64,000 nt of DNA from Rhodospirillales bacterium BBD 1991-14 (GTDB taxonomy: Bacteria > Pseudomonadota > Alphaproteobacteria > Kiloniellales > Kiloniellaceae). A program made the position numbers and the translations under genes. Numbering within the stretch: the first letter of the stretch is position 1; each line of letters starts with the position of its first letter. Below are positions 54,179 to 61,733 of this stretch, piece by piece. The stretch is taken from assembly GCA_001657395.1 (NCBI GenBank), contig LYSY01000009.1, positions 62,001 through 126,000 of the forward strand. Direction: 5' to 3'. Below the pieces are notes generated by a model, which searched no databases, had not been told where the DNA came from, and worked only from the letters and a program-made list of their open reading frames with translations.

Positions 54179-55300
54179 ATGAGCGAGGCCGCGTCAATCC
54201 AGGCCATCACCATGCCCAAGTGGGGCCTGGCGATGGAGGAGGGCAAGGTCAGCGCCTGGATGGCCGAGGAAGGCGCGGCCATCGACAGCGGCGAGGAGAT
54301 CCTGGAGATCGAGACCACGAAGATCACCAACGTCTTCGAGTCTCCGGTCGCCGGGACCCTGCGCCGCCGCGTGGTGGCGGAGGGCGAAACGGTGCCGGTG
54401 GGCGCGCTTCTCGGCGTTGCCGCGGCCGCTGACACGCCTGACGATGCAATCGAGGCCTTCATCGCCGACTTTCAGGCGAGCTTCGTCGTCGAGGCCAGCG
54501 ATGCGGCCGAAGCGCCGGAGCCGGAGATGATCACCGTCGCCCGGCGTCAGCTCTGCCATCTGCGCATGGGGCCGGAGCAAGGCCCGGCGGTGATCCTGGT
54601 GCACGGCTTCGGCGGCGACATCGAAAGCTGGCTGTTCAACCAGCCGGTCCTGGCGGAAAGCCACCGGGTCTATGCCCTCGAACTGCCCGGCCACGGCCGT
54701 GCGGAGAAAAACGTCGAAGGGCTGGACGTGGCCACCCTGGCGATGCTGCTCGCCGACTATATGGACGCTGCCGGGACCGGCCCCGCCCATCTGGTCGGCC
54801 TCTCCCTCGGCGGCGGGATCGTGCTGAAGCTGGCCCTCGACCAGCCGGAGCGGGTGACGGCCCTGAGCCTGCTGGCGCCGGCGGGCCTCGGCCCGGAGCT
54901 CAACATGGACTTCATCGAAGGCTTTATCGCTGCCGAGCGGCGCAAGGAGATCAAAGGCCTGTTGGGCCAGCTCTTCGCCGATCCGGAACTGGTGAGCCGC
55001 GACATGGTCGACAAGGTGCAGAAATTCAAACGCCTCGACGGAGTGAAGCCGTCGCTGCGGGGCCTCGCCGACAGCGTTTTTCCCGGCGGCCACCAAGCTT
55101 TGGTCATGAAGGATCAACTCGCGAGCCTGACCATGCCCGTGCAGGTGATCTGGGGCGATGCGGACGCCATCCTGCCGCCGGCGCAGAGCGAGGGCCTGCC
55201 GGACAACGTGCAACTGCGGATCCTGGAGCAGATCGGCCACATGCCGCACATGGAGGCCGCCGGCGAGGTGAATCGCCTGATCGCAGACTTCGGGGACTAG
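54179..55300 (+). CDS. acoC: Acetoin dehydrogenase E2 with alpha/beta-hydrolase catalytic domain
   Basis: A 373-residue AcoC-type protein: lipoyl domain at about 5-80 with the lipoylated Lys in EIETTKITNVFES, then an alpha/beta-hydrolase fold replacing the usual E2 acyltransferase core (HGFGGDIESW, VGLSLGGGIV, the D in WGDADAILP, and H in IGHMPHMEA). This fusion is the hallmark of AcoC. No lipoamide dehydrogenase (E3) gene is in the operon. Confidence 0.9.
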   Translation: MSEAASIQAITMPKWGLAMEEGKVSAWMAEEGAAIDSGEEILEIETTKITNVFESPVAGTLRRRVVAEGETVPVGALLGVAAAADTPDDAIEAFIADFQASFVVEASDAAEAPEPEMITVARRQLCHLRMGPEQGPAVILVHGFGGDIESWLFNQPVLAESHRVYALELPGHGRAEKNVEGLDVATLAMLLADYMDAAGTGPAHLVGLSLGGGIVLKLALDQPERVTALSLLAPAGLGPELNMDFIEGFIAAERRKEIKGLLGQLFADPELVSRDMVDKVQKFKRLDGVKPSLRGLADSVFPGGHQALVMKDQLASLTMPVQVIWGDADAILPPAQSEGLPDNVQLRILEQIGHMPHMEAAGEVNRLIADFGD

Positions 55301-55362
55301 AGCAGATCCGGGTTTGATGGAATCGCGGAAGCGATCCATCAAACCCGGTGAATCCGCTCTAG
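55297..55362. repeat. 66-bp imperfect palindrome overlapping the acoC stop
   Basis: Outer arms CTAGAGC/GCTCTAG (55297-55303 and 55356-55362) enclose CCGGGTTTGATGG...CCATCAAACCCGG (55308-55320 and 55336-55348) around ATCGC-GGAA-GCGAT. Nearly the whole unit pairs, with one bulged A. It looks like an extragenic palindromic repeat element and can also end acoABC transcription. The acoC stop codon is inside the left arm. Confidence 0.85.
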
Positions 55363-55429
55363 GCGTCCGAAAGCCCTGGTCCGCTCGTTACGGCGGCGGC
55401 TCCAAGGCGTTGTCGCGGCTGTCGTAACC

Positions 55430-55783
55430 TTACCGATCCATGATCATCTCGAAGCCGCCGTAGATCAGGCGTTTGCCGTCGAAGGGCATGGGGTTGTGGT
55501 CCGGCTGCATGCGCGGGTCCTCCATGGCCTTCTGCCAGGCTTCGTCGCGCGCCGCTTTCGAGGGCCAGACGACCCAGGAGAAGACCACCGTCTCGCCAGC
55601 CTCGCACTTCACTGCCAGGGGAAAGGAGGTCAGCTCGCCGTCCGGCACGTCGTCGCCCCAGCACTCCACGGCCTTCAAGGCACCGAACTCCTTGAAGACC
55701 TCTGCGGACTTCTCGGCGTGTTTCAGATAGTCCGCTTTTTTGTCGTTCGGCACGGCAGCGACGAAGCCATCCACATAGGCCAT
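55430..55783 (-). CDS. DUF1428 family protein
   Basis: A 117-residue member of DUF1428 (YbaA-like), with typical MAYVDGFVAAVPNDKKADYL start and WPSKAARDEAWQKAMEDPRM. Function unknown; a ferredoxin-like dimeric fold is expected. It is the last gene of the ArsR-SRPBCC operon. AAGGAGA precedes the ATG. Confidence 0.9.
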   Translation of the reverse strand: MAYVDGFVAAVPNDKKADYLKHAEKSAEVFKEFGALKAVECWGDDVPDGELTSFPLAVKCEAGETVVFSWVVWPSKAARDEAWQKAMEDPRMQPDHNPMPFDGKRLIYGGFEMIMDR

Positions 55784-55796
55784 CAAAGGGTCTCCT

Positions 55797-56267
55797 TCAT
55801 TTGTTGTTGTGGGCCATCTCAAGCGCGGCGATATCGATCTTGCTCATCTGCAGCATGGCCTGCTGCACGCGTTCGGCGGCGGCCCGGTCCGGCGAGGCCA
55901 GGAGGCGGGGCAAAGCTTCCGGCACGATCTGCCAGGACAGGCCGAAGCGGTCGGTGAGCCAGCCGCAATGGCCTTCGCTGCCACCCCCGGCGACGAGCGC
56001 CGTCCAGAGTCGGTCTGTCTCTTCCTGGTCCTTTGTCGTCACCGCAATCGAGGCCGCTGGTGTGAGGGTGTAGTGCGGCCCGCCGTTGAGCGCCTGGTAG
56101 GGCGCGCCCGCCAAGGTGAAGAGCACGATGAGGGCGGGGCCTTCCGGGTCCGGCCGGATGACCTCGGTGATTCCGGAGTCCGGCAGCAGCGAGACGTAGA
56201 ACGCCGCCGCCTCCTCGGCTCCGCCATCGTACCACAGGCAGGTGGAAACCTTCGCGGCAGCCCTCAT
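55797..56267 (-). CDS. VOC family protein (PhnB-like)
   Basis: A 156-residue vicinal-oxygen-chelate protein of the PhnB/3-demethylubiquinone-methyltransferase-like group. The run STCLWYDGGAEEAAAFYVSLLP and the later TDRFGLSWQIVPEALPRLL are diagnostic. Biochemical role unknown. Its start overlaps the upstream SRPBCC stop by 4 bp (ATGA). Confidence 0.88.
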   Translation of the reverse strand: MRAAAKVSTCLWYDGGAEEAAAFYVSLLPDSGITEVIRPDPEGPALIVLFTLAGAPYQALNGGPHYTLTPAASIAVTTKDQEETDRLWTALVAGGGSEGHCGWLTDRFGLSWQIVPEALPRLLASPDRAAAERVQQAMLQMSKIDIAALEMAHNNK

Positions 56268-56758
56268 CGCTGTTGCGCCTGCGCTGCCGGGATGCGCCGC
56301 AGGTAGCCGTCGAGCGCCTCCAGGGTCTCCCGCCAGCTGACCTCGTAGCCGCTGGTCCCGGCGGCAGAGCGCGCCTCGCCCGAGACGAAGACGGCATCCA
56401 GTGTCAGTCTGGTCCCGCCGCCATCGTCTTCGAAGAGCACCGTCACCACGGCGCGGGGTGGCAGACCGGCACCGCAGGCATCCGGCGCTTGCGGGTCGCC
56501 CTTGATCACCAGGCGCCGCTCGGGCACCAGTTCCTTGATAACGCCGCGGCTCGGGTGGGCGCTGCCGTCGGGGGCATGCATGACGATCTCGAAGAGGCCA
56601 CCGACGGCGAGGTCGAGGGTCGCAGCGGTCCGCTCCGGCCCGAAGGGTCCCCACCAGGCGGCGAGGTGTGCCGGATCGGTCCAGACCTGCCAGACGAGCG
56701 CGCGCGGCGCGCGATAGAGCCGGGTGATCGTCAGGCTGCGTTCGGCGAGATCGCTCAT
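56264..56758 (-). CDS. SRPBCC (AHSA1-like) domain protein 2
   Basis: A 164-residue START/Bet v1-like protein with the AHSA1 pattern RLYRAPRALVWQVWTDPAHLAAWWGP and the later SWRETLEALDGYLRRI. Such proteins bind hydrophobic ligands; those behind ArsR regulators are common in Alphaproteobacteria and have unknown targets. It overlaps the first SRPBCC gene by 4 bp. Confidence 0.88.
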   Translation of the reverse strand: MSDLAERSLTITRLYRAPRALVWQVWTDPAHLAAWWGPFGPERTAATLDLAVGGLFEIVMHAPDGSAHPSRGVIKELVPERRLVIKGDPQAPDACGAGLPPRAVVTVLFEDDGGGTRLTLDAVFVSGEARSAAGTSGYEVSWRETLEALDGYLRRIPAAQAQQR

Positions 56759-57228
56759 GGCGCCACGGTCCGCTCGGCCAGGTGGTTCGCGAGCCGGTCG
56801 AGCAACCAGCCCCAGCCGCCTTCGCGGGCCGCCCGCGTATCGCCGCCGTCGAGAATGGCGATCTGCTCGGTGAACACCATGCGGGTCGCCTCTCCGGCCG
56901 GTTCCAGCGCGACGGTCGCCAAGGAGACCGAAATCGGCAGGCCGCCGACCACCATGCGGTAGGAGAACACAATCCTGCAGTCCGCCGCGATGTCGTGGTA
57001 GACCGTTTCGTTGAGGAAGGAGCGGCCGCTGGGCTCCAGACCATCGCAGATTTCCGCTCCGCCGACGCGGAAATCCAGGCTGTGAGTCTTCAGCGTGAAA
57101 CCCTCGCCTTCGGCGAACCAGCGGCGCTTGGCGGAAGGGTCCGCCCAGGCGGCGAAGACGCGCTCCGGCGCTGCTGCGAAGCTGCGCTCGATGGTAAAAG
57201 TTTCATGGTCGACTCTGCGTCCCGTCAT
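56755..57228 (-). CDS. SRPBCC (AHSA1-like) domain protein 1
   Basis: A 157-residue Bet v1-fold protein: FTIERSFAAAPERVFAAWADPSAKRRWFAEGE and the C-terminal GWGWLLDRLANHLAE. It is the first structural gene after the ArsR regulator (66-bp gap) and is coupled to the second SRPBCC gene. Similar ArsR-SRPBCC pairs are seen widely; the ligand is not known. Confidence 0.88.
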   Translation of the reverse strand: MTGRRVDHETFTIERSFAAAPERVFAAWADPSAKRRWFAEGEGFTLKTHSLDFRVGGAEICDGLEPSGRSFLNETVYHDIAADCRIVFSYRMVVGGLPISVSLATVALEPAGEATRMVFTEQIAILDGGDTRAAREGGWGWLLDRLANHLAERTVAP

Positions 57229-57294
57229 GCGTCCGGCTCCCTTGAACGGGTGACCGTGCCGATGGCACCGTCATGCGCTTCGCATCTGCCTCGC

Positions 57295-57645
57295 TCAGCC
57301 GTCATCGCGCTTCCCCTTGGCCTGCAGACTGTTGAGGTAAGCATCCAGCCGGTCGAAGCGCGCTTCCCAGATCGCGCGCTGTCCCGAAAGCCAGCGTTCG
57401 GCCTTCGCCAGTTCCCGCTGCTTGACCGAGCAGGTGCGGACCCGGCCCACCTTTTTGGAGCGCACCAAGCCGCTCTCTTCGAGCACCTTCAGGTGCTGCA
57501 GGAAGGAAGGCAGGGCCATGTCGAAGGGCTCAGCCAGTTCGGTCACCGAAGCAGGCCCCCGGTTCAGACGCTGAATGACCGCGCGCCGGGTCGGGTCGGC
57601 GAGGGCCCGGAAGACAGTGTCGAGAGCGGCTTCTTGGTTAGGCAT
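57295..57645 (-). CDS. ArsR-family transcriptional regulator
   Basis: A 116-residue winged-helix protein: VFRALADPTRRAVIQRLNRGPASVTELAE, the recognition helix near PSFLQHLKVLEESGLV, then VGRVRTCSVKQRELAKAE. It lacks the Cys pairs of metal-sensing ArsR proteins, so metal is not the likely ligand. A palindrome covering its own start codon indicates autorepression of the operon 57645-55430. Confidence 0.9.
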   Translation of the reverse strand: MPNQEAALDTVFRALADPTRRAVIQRLNRGPASVTELAEPFDMALPSFLQHLKVLEESGLVRSKKVGRVRTCSVKQRELAKAERWLSGQRAIWEARFDRLDAYLNSLQAKGKRDDG

Positions 57646-57654
57646 ATACCTAAC
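57637..57654. promoter_or_regulatory. ArsR operator overlapping the regulator start codon
   Basis: GTTAGG - CATATA - CCTAAC is a perfect 6-bp inverted repeat with a 6-bp spacer. The start codon of the arsR-type gene (CAT on plus strand, 57643-57645) lies in the spacer. A weaker AGGT-GATT-ACCT lies at 57688-57699. Binding here would block both transcription and leader translation. Confidence 0.65.
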
Positions 57655-57743
57655 TTATCAGAGTCGTCTTGCAGCAACAAGACAGATAGGTGATTACCTC
57701 ACTAAATGACCTGAGTGTAGTCTGCGCGCTCAGTGTTCGGACC

Positions 57744-58187
57744 TTAAGCCAGCGACCGCAGGTCTGCCCGCAACCGGGCGGGGTCCGGGCTGCTGAGTTC
57801 CTTGTCGACCGCGTCGTGGGTCGCACGCCACACGGGCACGGCCTCGACCAGGAGGGTTCGGCCCTTGTCCGTCAGCGCCAAACGCTTGGACCGCGAGTCG
57901 TCCGGGTCGGGCAGGATGCTGACCAGACCTCTGCGCTCCAGGGGCTTCAGAGCGGCCGTCAGCGTCGTGCGGTCCATCGCCAGGAAGGGCGCAAGATCGA
58001 CGATCCGTGGCGGCTCGGGCCGGTTCAGCGCCATCATCATGGAGTACTGACCGTTCGTCAGACCGAAAGGCCTGAGCGCACTGTCGAACCGGCGCGCAAG
58101 CGCCCGCGCGGCGCGTTGGACATGCAGGCAGAGACAGCGGTCACGCACCTCATGCGTCACGGAGAGGGGCAGGTCGGCGCTCATCAT
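57744..58187 (-). CDS. MarR-family transcriptional regulator
   Basis: A 147-residue winged-helix protein. Family runs are RPFGLTNGQYSMMMALNR, the recognition segment APFLAMDRTTLTAALKPLERRGLV and the wing DPDDSRSKRLALTDKG. It is divergent from a GST gene with a perfect palindrome between, so it probably represses that gene and itself. Upstream start codons would overlap the palindrome. Confidence 0.9.
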   Translation of the reverse strand: MMSADLPLSVTHEVRDRCLCLHVQRAARALARRFDSALRPFGLTNGQYSMMMALNRPEPPRIVDLAPFLAMDRTTLTAALKPLERRGLVSILPDPDDSRSKRLALTDKGRTLLVEAVPVWRATHDAVDKELSSPDPARLRADLRSLA

Positions 58188-58196
58188 GGGAATTAA

Positions 58197-58208
58197 GTTG
58201 ATATCAAC
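58197..58208. promoter_or_regulatory. MarR operator between marR-type and gst genes
   Basis: GTTGATATCAAC is a perfect 12-bp palindrome 10 bp upstream of the MarR start and 94 bp before the GST gene. Its position and symmetry suit a MarR dimer controlling both genes. Confidence 0.65.
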
Positions 58209-58301
58209 GTAAAAGCCTGTCAAGCTGTCTCTTCAAGCAAGACCGGGAGCATCCGGAATGGCCTCTGTAGGCGGACTTCCGCTGGAAGAGGGAGATGCCG
58301 C

Positions 58302-58958
58302 ATGACGATCGAGATCAGCGCCTTTGCGTGGGTGCCGCCCTTCGCCCAGGGCTACGTGAAAGACCTTCGGCCCCGCTGGGCTTTGGAAGAGGCGGGACTC
58401 GACTACAAGGTCCGCCCATTGGCGGGCGACGATCAGAACGCAGCCGGCTACCGCGCCTGGCAGCCTTTCGGACAGGTGCCGGCCTACCGGGACGGCGAAG
58501 TTGAGCTCTTCGAGAGCGGTGCCATCGTTCTTCGCATCGCCGCACAGTCCAAGGCGCTCTCCCCGCGTGACCCGCAGGATGCGGCGCAGACGCAGGCCTG
58601 GGTCGTCGCGGCACTGAATTCGATTGAGCCCAAGGTCGACAACCTGGTCTTCCCGTCGATCTTTCATGCCGGCGAGCCATGGGTCGAGGGGTGGCGGCCC
58701 CATGCCGAGGCGGTCCTTGAGACGCGGCTGAAGTCGCTGTCGAAATGGCTGGAGGGGCGTGACTGGCTGACGGGCCGGTTCAGCGTCGCCGATATCGTCA
58801 TGGCGACCGTTCTGAGATCCCTGGAGGAGGAACCCATCTGGGCGCGCTTCCCCCGCCTCGTGGCCTATCTTGATCGCTGTCTCGCGCGGCCGGCCTTTGA
58901 GAGAGCCCTGAGGGCGCAGCTCGAGACCTTTGCCGAAAACGCACCCGCGCGGTCCTGA
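58302..58958 (+). CDS. Glutathione S-transferase family protein 1
   Basis: A 218-residue two-domain GST. The N-terminal thioredoxin-like domain (about 1-85) contains LRPRWALEEAGLDYKVRPL and the substrate-binding FGQVPAYRDGEVELFESGAI; the C-terminal helical domain ends with YLDRCLARPAFERAL. The divergent MarR regulator suggests induction by an electrophile or phenolic compound. The specific class is not assignable. Confidence 0.9.
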   Translation: MTIEISAFAWVPPFAQGYVKDLRPRWALEEAGLDYKVRPLAGDDQNAAGYRAWQPFGQVPAYRDGEVELFESGAIVLRIAAQSKALSPRDPQDAAQTQAWVVAALNSIEPKVDNLVFPSIFHAGEPWVEGWRPHAEAVLETRLKSLSKWLEGRDWLTGRFSVADIVMATVLRSLEEEPIWARFPRLVAYLDRCLARPAFERALRAQLETFAENAPARS

Positions 58959-59071
58959 TCGCTGATTCGCTGCTGCCGGACCCCATGGCGCTGATCGGCC
59001 CTGGCGCTTGCCGATGGATTGACCCTTCGAACTGCCTATGATGGCAGGCAGTTTTGGCGGAGGACTCTCGG

Positions 59072-59524
59072 ATGATCGACGACGCGGTTACGGGCGGTTG
59101 CCAGTGCGGGGCGGTGCGCTACCGGGTAGAGCGCCTGGGCCGCGCCTCCATCTGTCACTGCCGCATGTGCCAGAAGGCCTTCGGCAGTTTCTTCGGGCCC
59201 CTGGTGTCTGCCGAGGGAGTCACCTGGACGCGCGGCGAGCGATCGGTCTTCCACAGCTCCAACCGCAACTGGCGCGGCTTCTGCGCCGCCTGTGGCACGC
59301 CGCTCACCTATGAGTCCGAAGGCGCCATCGAGGTTTCCATCGGCAGCCTCGACCGGCCGGATCTCGCGCCGCCGACGGTTCAGGTCAACGTCGCGGACCG
59401 CTGTCGTTTCCTCGACGGCCTGTTTGCGCTGCCGGAGGTGGCGCCGGCGCAGGCCAGTCAGGACGCCGCGTGGAACGCCGGGGTGATCTCCAACCAGCGC
59501 CCTGACCGCGACACGGACGGCTAG
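59072..59524 (+). CDS. GFA-fold zinc protein (glutathione-dependent formaldehyde-activating family)
   Basis: A 150-residue protein with the GFA zinc cysteines GGCQCGAVRY, CHCRMCQKAFGS and FCAACGTPLTY. The family is named for formaldehyde-glutathione adduct formation, but most members have no proven activity. In a region rich in demethylation enzymes and GSTs a formaldehyde link is attractive but unproven. GGAGGA precedes ATG 59072. Confidence 0.9.
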   Translation: MIDDAVTGGCQCGAVRYRVERLGRASICHCRMCQKAFGSFFGPLVSAEGVTWTRGERSVFHSSNRNWRGFCAACGTPLTYESEGAIEVSIGSLDRPDLAPPTVQVNVADRCRFLDGLFALPEVAPAQASQDAAWNAGVISNQRPDRDTDG

Positions 59525-59542
59525 GCACGCGGGCCGTCGGGG

Positions 59543-60208
59543 TCAGCTCCAGGAGATGGCGACCTTGCGGGCCAGTTCCTGATTGAACAGTCTTTCCATG
59601 GAACTGCCGAGCGACGGCGTGCGGTCGATGGCTTTCTGCAGCGCTGCCTTGGGCCATTCGATGTACTTGGCTTCCGGCGGCAGGGAAACGCTGGCTGTCG
59701 CGGTGCCGCCGAGCAGGAAGGAGACCTCGCCGATGAAGAGGCCGCCCGGCAGCGTAAAGGTACGGCCGGCTTTTCGAATCTCGACATCCCCGTCGATGAC
59801 GAAGTAGAGGCTGGGCACGGCCTCTCCCTCGACGGTGAGCTGCGTCGGCTTGGTGGTGGTATGCCATTCCGCCATCTGCATCAGCCGGCGGAATTCTCCG
59901 GGGGTCAGCACCTTCAGCATGTCGACGAAGCAGTCTTCGTGTTCCATGCCGTGGTTCAGTCTTCGGTCCAGGATGACGCGGGCGATGCCGATCAGGTTGG
60001 CCGCGGCCAGGCCGGTGCTCCAGAACATGGCACCCCAAAGCGGGGCGATGGGAAAGAGATAGTAGTAGGCGGTGTAGATGAGACTGCCGGCCAGCACCAG
60101 CCCGCGCAGGACCAGTTGATTGCGATTGAGGAGACCGAAAATCTGAAGCAGCGCGGCGGCGTGAACCAGCAGACCGGCATCCCAGGCCAGATCCAGTTCC
60201 TGAAACAA
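59543..60208 (-). CDS. Popeye-like membrane protein with cyclic-nucleotide-binding fold
   Basis: A 221-residue protein: three hydrophobic helices (about 10-85), then a cyclic-nucleotide-binding-like domain (about 95-200) with LTVEGEAVPSLYFVIDGDVEI and FIGEVSFLLGG. This is the layout of Popeye-domain proteins. The usual Arg in the phosphate-binding cassette is absent (GGTATASVSL), so nucleotide binding is uncertain. The start is TTG 60208, with GGGGAGG 5 bases upstream. Confidence 0.78.
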   Translation of the reverse strand: MFQELDLAWDAGLLVHAAALLQIFGLLNRNQLVLRGLVLAGSLIYTAYYYLFPIAPLWGAMFWSTGLAAANLIGIARVILDRRLNHGMEHEDCFVDMLKVLTPGEFRRLMQMAEWHTTTKPTQLTVEGEAVPSLYFVIDGDVEIRKAGRTFTLPGGLFIGEVSFLLGGTATASVSLPPEAKYIEWPKAALQKAIDRTPSLGSSMERLFNQELARKVAISWS

Positions 60209-60361
60209 CTCAACCTCCCCAATCGACGGCGGCGGCGCGGTCGGTTGCCCTTGATTGCAAGTTGCGCGCAGCCTATGCCGAAAGGGGAGGCCGGGTTAAT
60301 CGCCCAAGTTTGTTGAACCCCCTAAATAAAGATTCACCGATTACTCCCTTTGCGCCCTTGT

Positions 60362-60988
60362 TCAGCCTTCGTAGCTGCGTTGGTAAGCCGGGCGTTGCTT
60401 CAGGCGCCCGTGATAGGCCCGTAGGACGGGGTAGTCGCCGATCAGGTCCAGGTGCGTCGCCATAAAGCAGCTATGACCGATCAGGATGTCGGCGCCGGTG
60501 AAGCGGGAACCGAGCAGATAATCGCGCCCGCTCAGCGCCTTTGACAGCGCTTCGGCGCGCAGGGCGAAGTCGCGCCGGCCATAGCCGGCGAACTCGGCGT
60601 TGTGCTGGCGGCCCGGCGGCCGCATGGCCTCCAGCGGTCTGAGCGCGTTGTCGAAGTAGGCCATCAGCGCAGGGTCCATCTCCGCGCAGGCGAAGGTGCA
60701 CCATTGATAGTAGAGCGCGCGCTCCGGGCTTCCGGGCGGCGGTGCGAGGTTCTTCTCCGGGTGCTCGTCGATCAACTGCAGCACCACCGCCACCGACTCG
60801 AACATGGTGTAGCCGTCCGCCTTCAGGGCCGGAACCACGCCCAGGGGATGGATGGCGCGATAGTCCGCGCCGTTCTGCTCGCCTTCCGTCAGCTTGACCG
60901 GATGGCTTTCGTAGTCGAGGCCCAGTTCCTCCAGCACCCAGCGGGCCCTTTGGGAGCGGGTGGGCGGCCATTCGTACAAGACACGCAT
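60362..60988 (-). CDS. Glutathione S-transferase family protein 2
   Basis: A 208-residue GST with the thioredoxin-like N-half (YEWPPTRSQRARWVLEELGLDYE, then PLGVVPALKADGYTMFESVAV) and a helical C-half. It is unrelated in detail to the GST at 58302. GGAGGA precedes ATG 60988. No regulator is attached to it. The substrate is unknown. Confidence 0.9.
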   Translation of the reverse strand: MRVLYEWPPTRSQRARWVLEELGLDYESHPVKLTEGEQNGADYRAIHPLGVVPALKADGYTMFESVAVVLQLIDEHPEKNLAPPPGSPERALYYQWCTFACAEMDPALMAYFDNALRPLEAMRPPGRQHNAEFAGYGRRDFALRAEALSKALSGRDYLLGSRFTGADILIGHSCFMATHLDLIGDYPVLRAYHGRLKQRPAYQRSYEG

Positions 60989-61103
60989 GCTGTCCTCCGT
61001 CTCGGGTTGCGGCCGCCGCTGCGAGCGGCCTGACAGTTCCTAGACGAAGCGCGCTGCCGGTTCCCGACAGCGGAAGGTCGATCAATGTCGAGGCGCGTGG
61101 AGG

Positions 61104-61733
61104 CTACCCGAGGTATTCCTGCGCGGCGTCGCTCAGCCAGCGCCAGAGATAGTCGGAGAAGGAGCGGCGGGTGTAGAGGTCGTAGCCCGGCTCTGCCGCT
61201 GCCCCGGACCCGCCGGCATCGCTCACGTTATGCAGCGTGACGGCGGCCTTGGCGACGTGGCTCTGGGCGCAGTGCCCGGCGGCGAAGACGCCCGGGTGCA
61301 GGTCCAGCGGGCAGCCCTTGGCGATGACATCGGCGGCACGGGGCCCGGCGATGTGGATGCAGGCGAGACTCTCGCCCACCTCGGTCACCGCGGCGTGGAA
61401 GGCCGGCAGCGCCTCGCGCAGGCGTTCGGCCAGGCGGCTTTCGGCCGTCGGCTCGTCGTCGTGGCTGACCGCGAGCCACTCGTTCGGCCCCAGCCAGAGC
61501 ACGGCGATCCGCTCGCTGCTCTCCACCCGATTAGGCTCCAGGGGCAGCGCGACGCCGAGGGCCTGCTGTACGGCAGCCAGGAAGGCCTCGTCGGTGGGAT
61601 CACCGCGGAGGTTCACCGCTGCCGGCAGCACCTTCTCGGTAAGACGGACCGGCGCGGCCTCCTGGCCGCTCGGGTCGCGGGCTTCGAGGCCTAGATGGGC
61701 CAGCGCGCTCTGTCTGAGGTAGCTCTCAACCAC
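61104..61733 (-). CDS. soxG: Sarcosine oxidase gamma subunit
   Basis: A 209-residue protein of the SoxG family, the small folate-related subunit of heterotetrameric sarcosine oxidase. LGPNEWLAVSHDDEP and ACIHIAGPRAADVIAKGC are characteristic. GTG 61733 is the likely start; it overlaps the soxA stop by 8 bp. soxB and soxD, which normally precede soxA, lie beyond the right edge. Confidence 0.9.
   Translation of the reverse strand: MVESYLRQSALAHLGLEARDPSGQEAAPVRLTEKVLPAAVNLRGDPTDEAFLAAVQQALGVALPLEPNRVESSERIAVLWLGPNEWLAVSHDDEPTAESRLAERLREALPAFHAAVTEVGESLACIHIAGPRAADVIAKGCPLDLHPGVFAAGHCAQSHVAKAAVTLHNVSDAGGSGAAAEPGYDLYTRRSFSDYLWRWLSDAAQEYLG

Noticed and set aside
55797-57044. 415-residue extension of the VOC gene on the minus strand
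   Set aside because: The extra N-terminal part overlaps two well-supported SRPBCC genes and is Arg/Pro/Ser-rich; only the last 156 residues form the VOC protein.
57295-57645. Arsenic-responsive repressor
   Set aside because: The ArsR fold is clear but the metal-binding cysteines are missing and no arsenic resistance genes are nearby.
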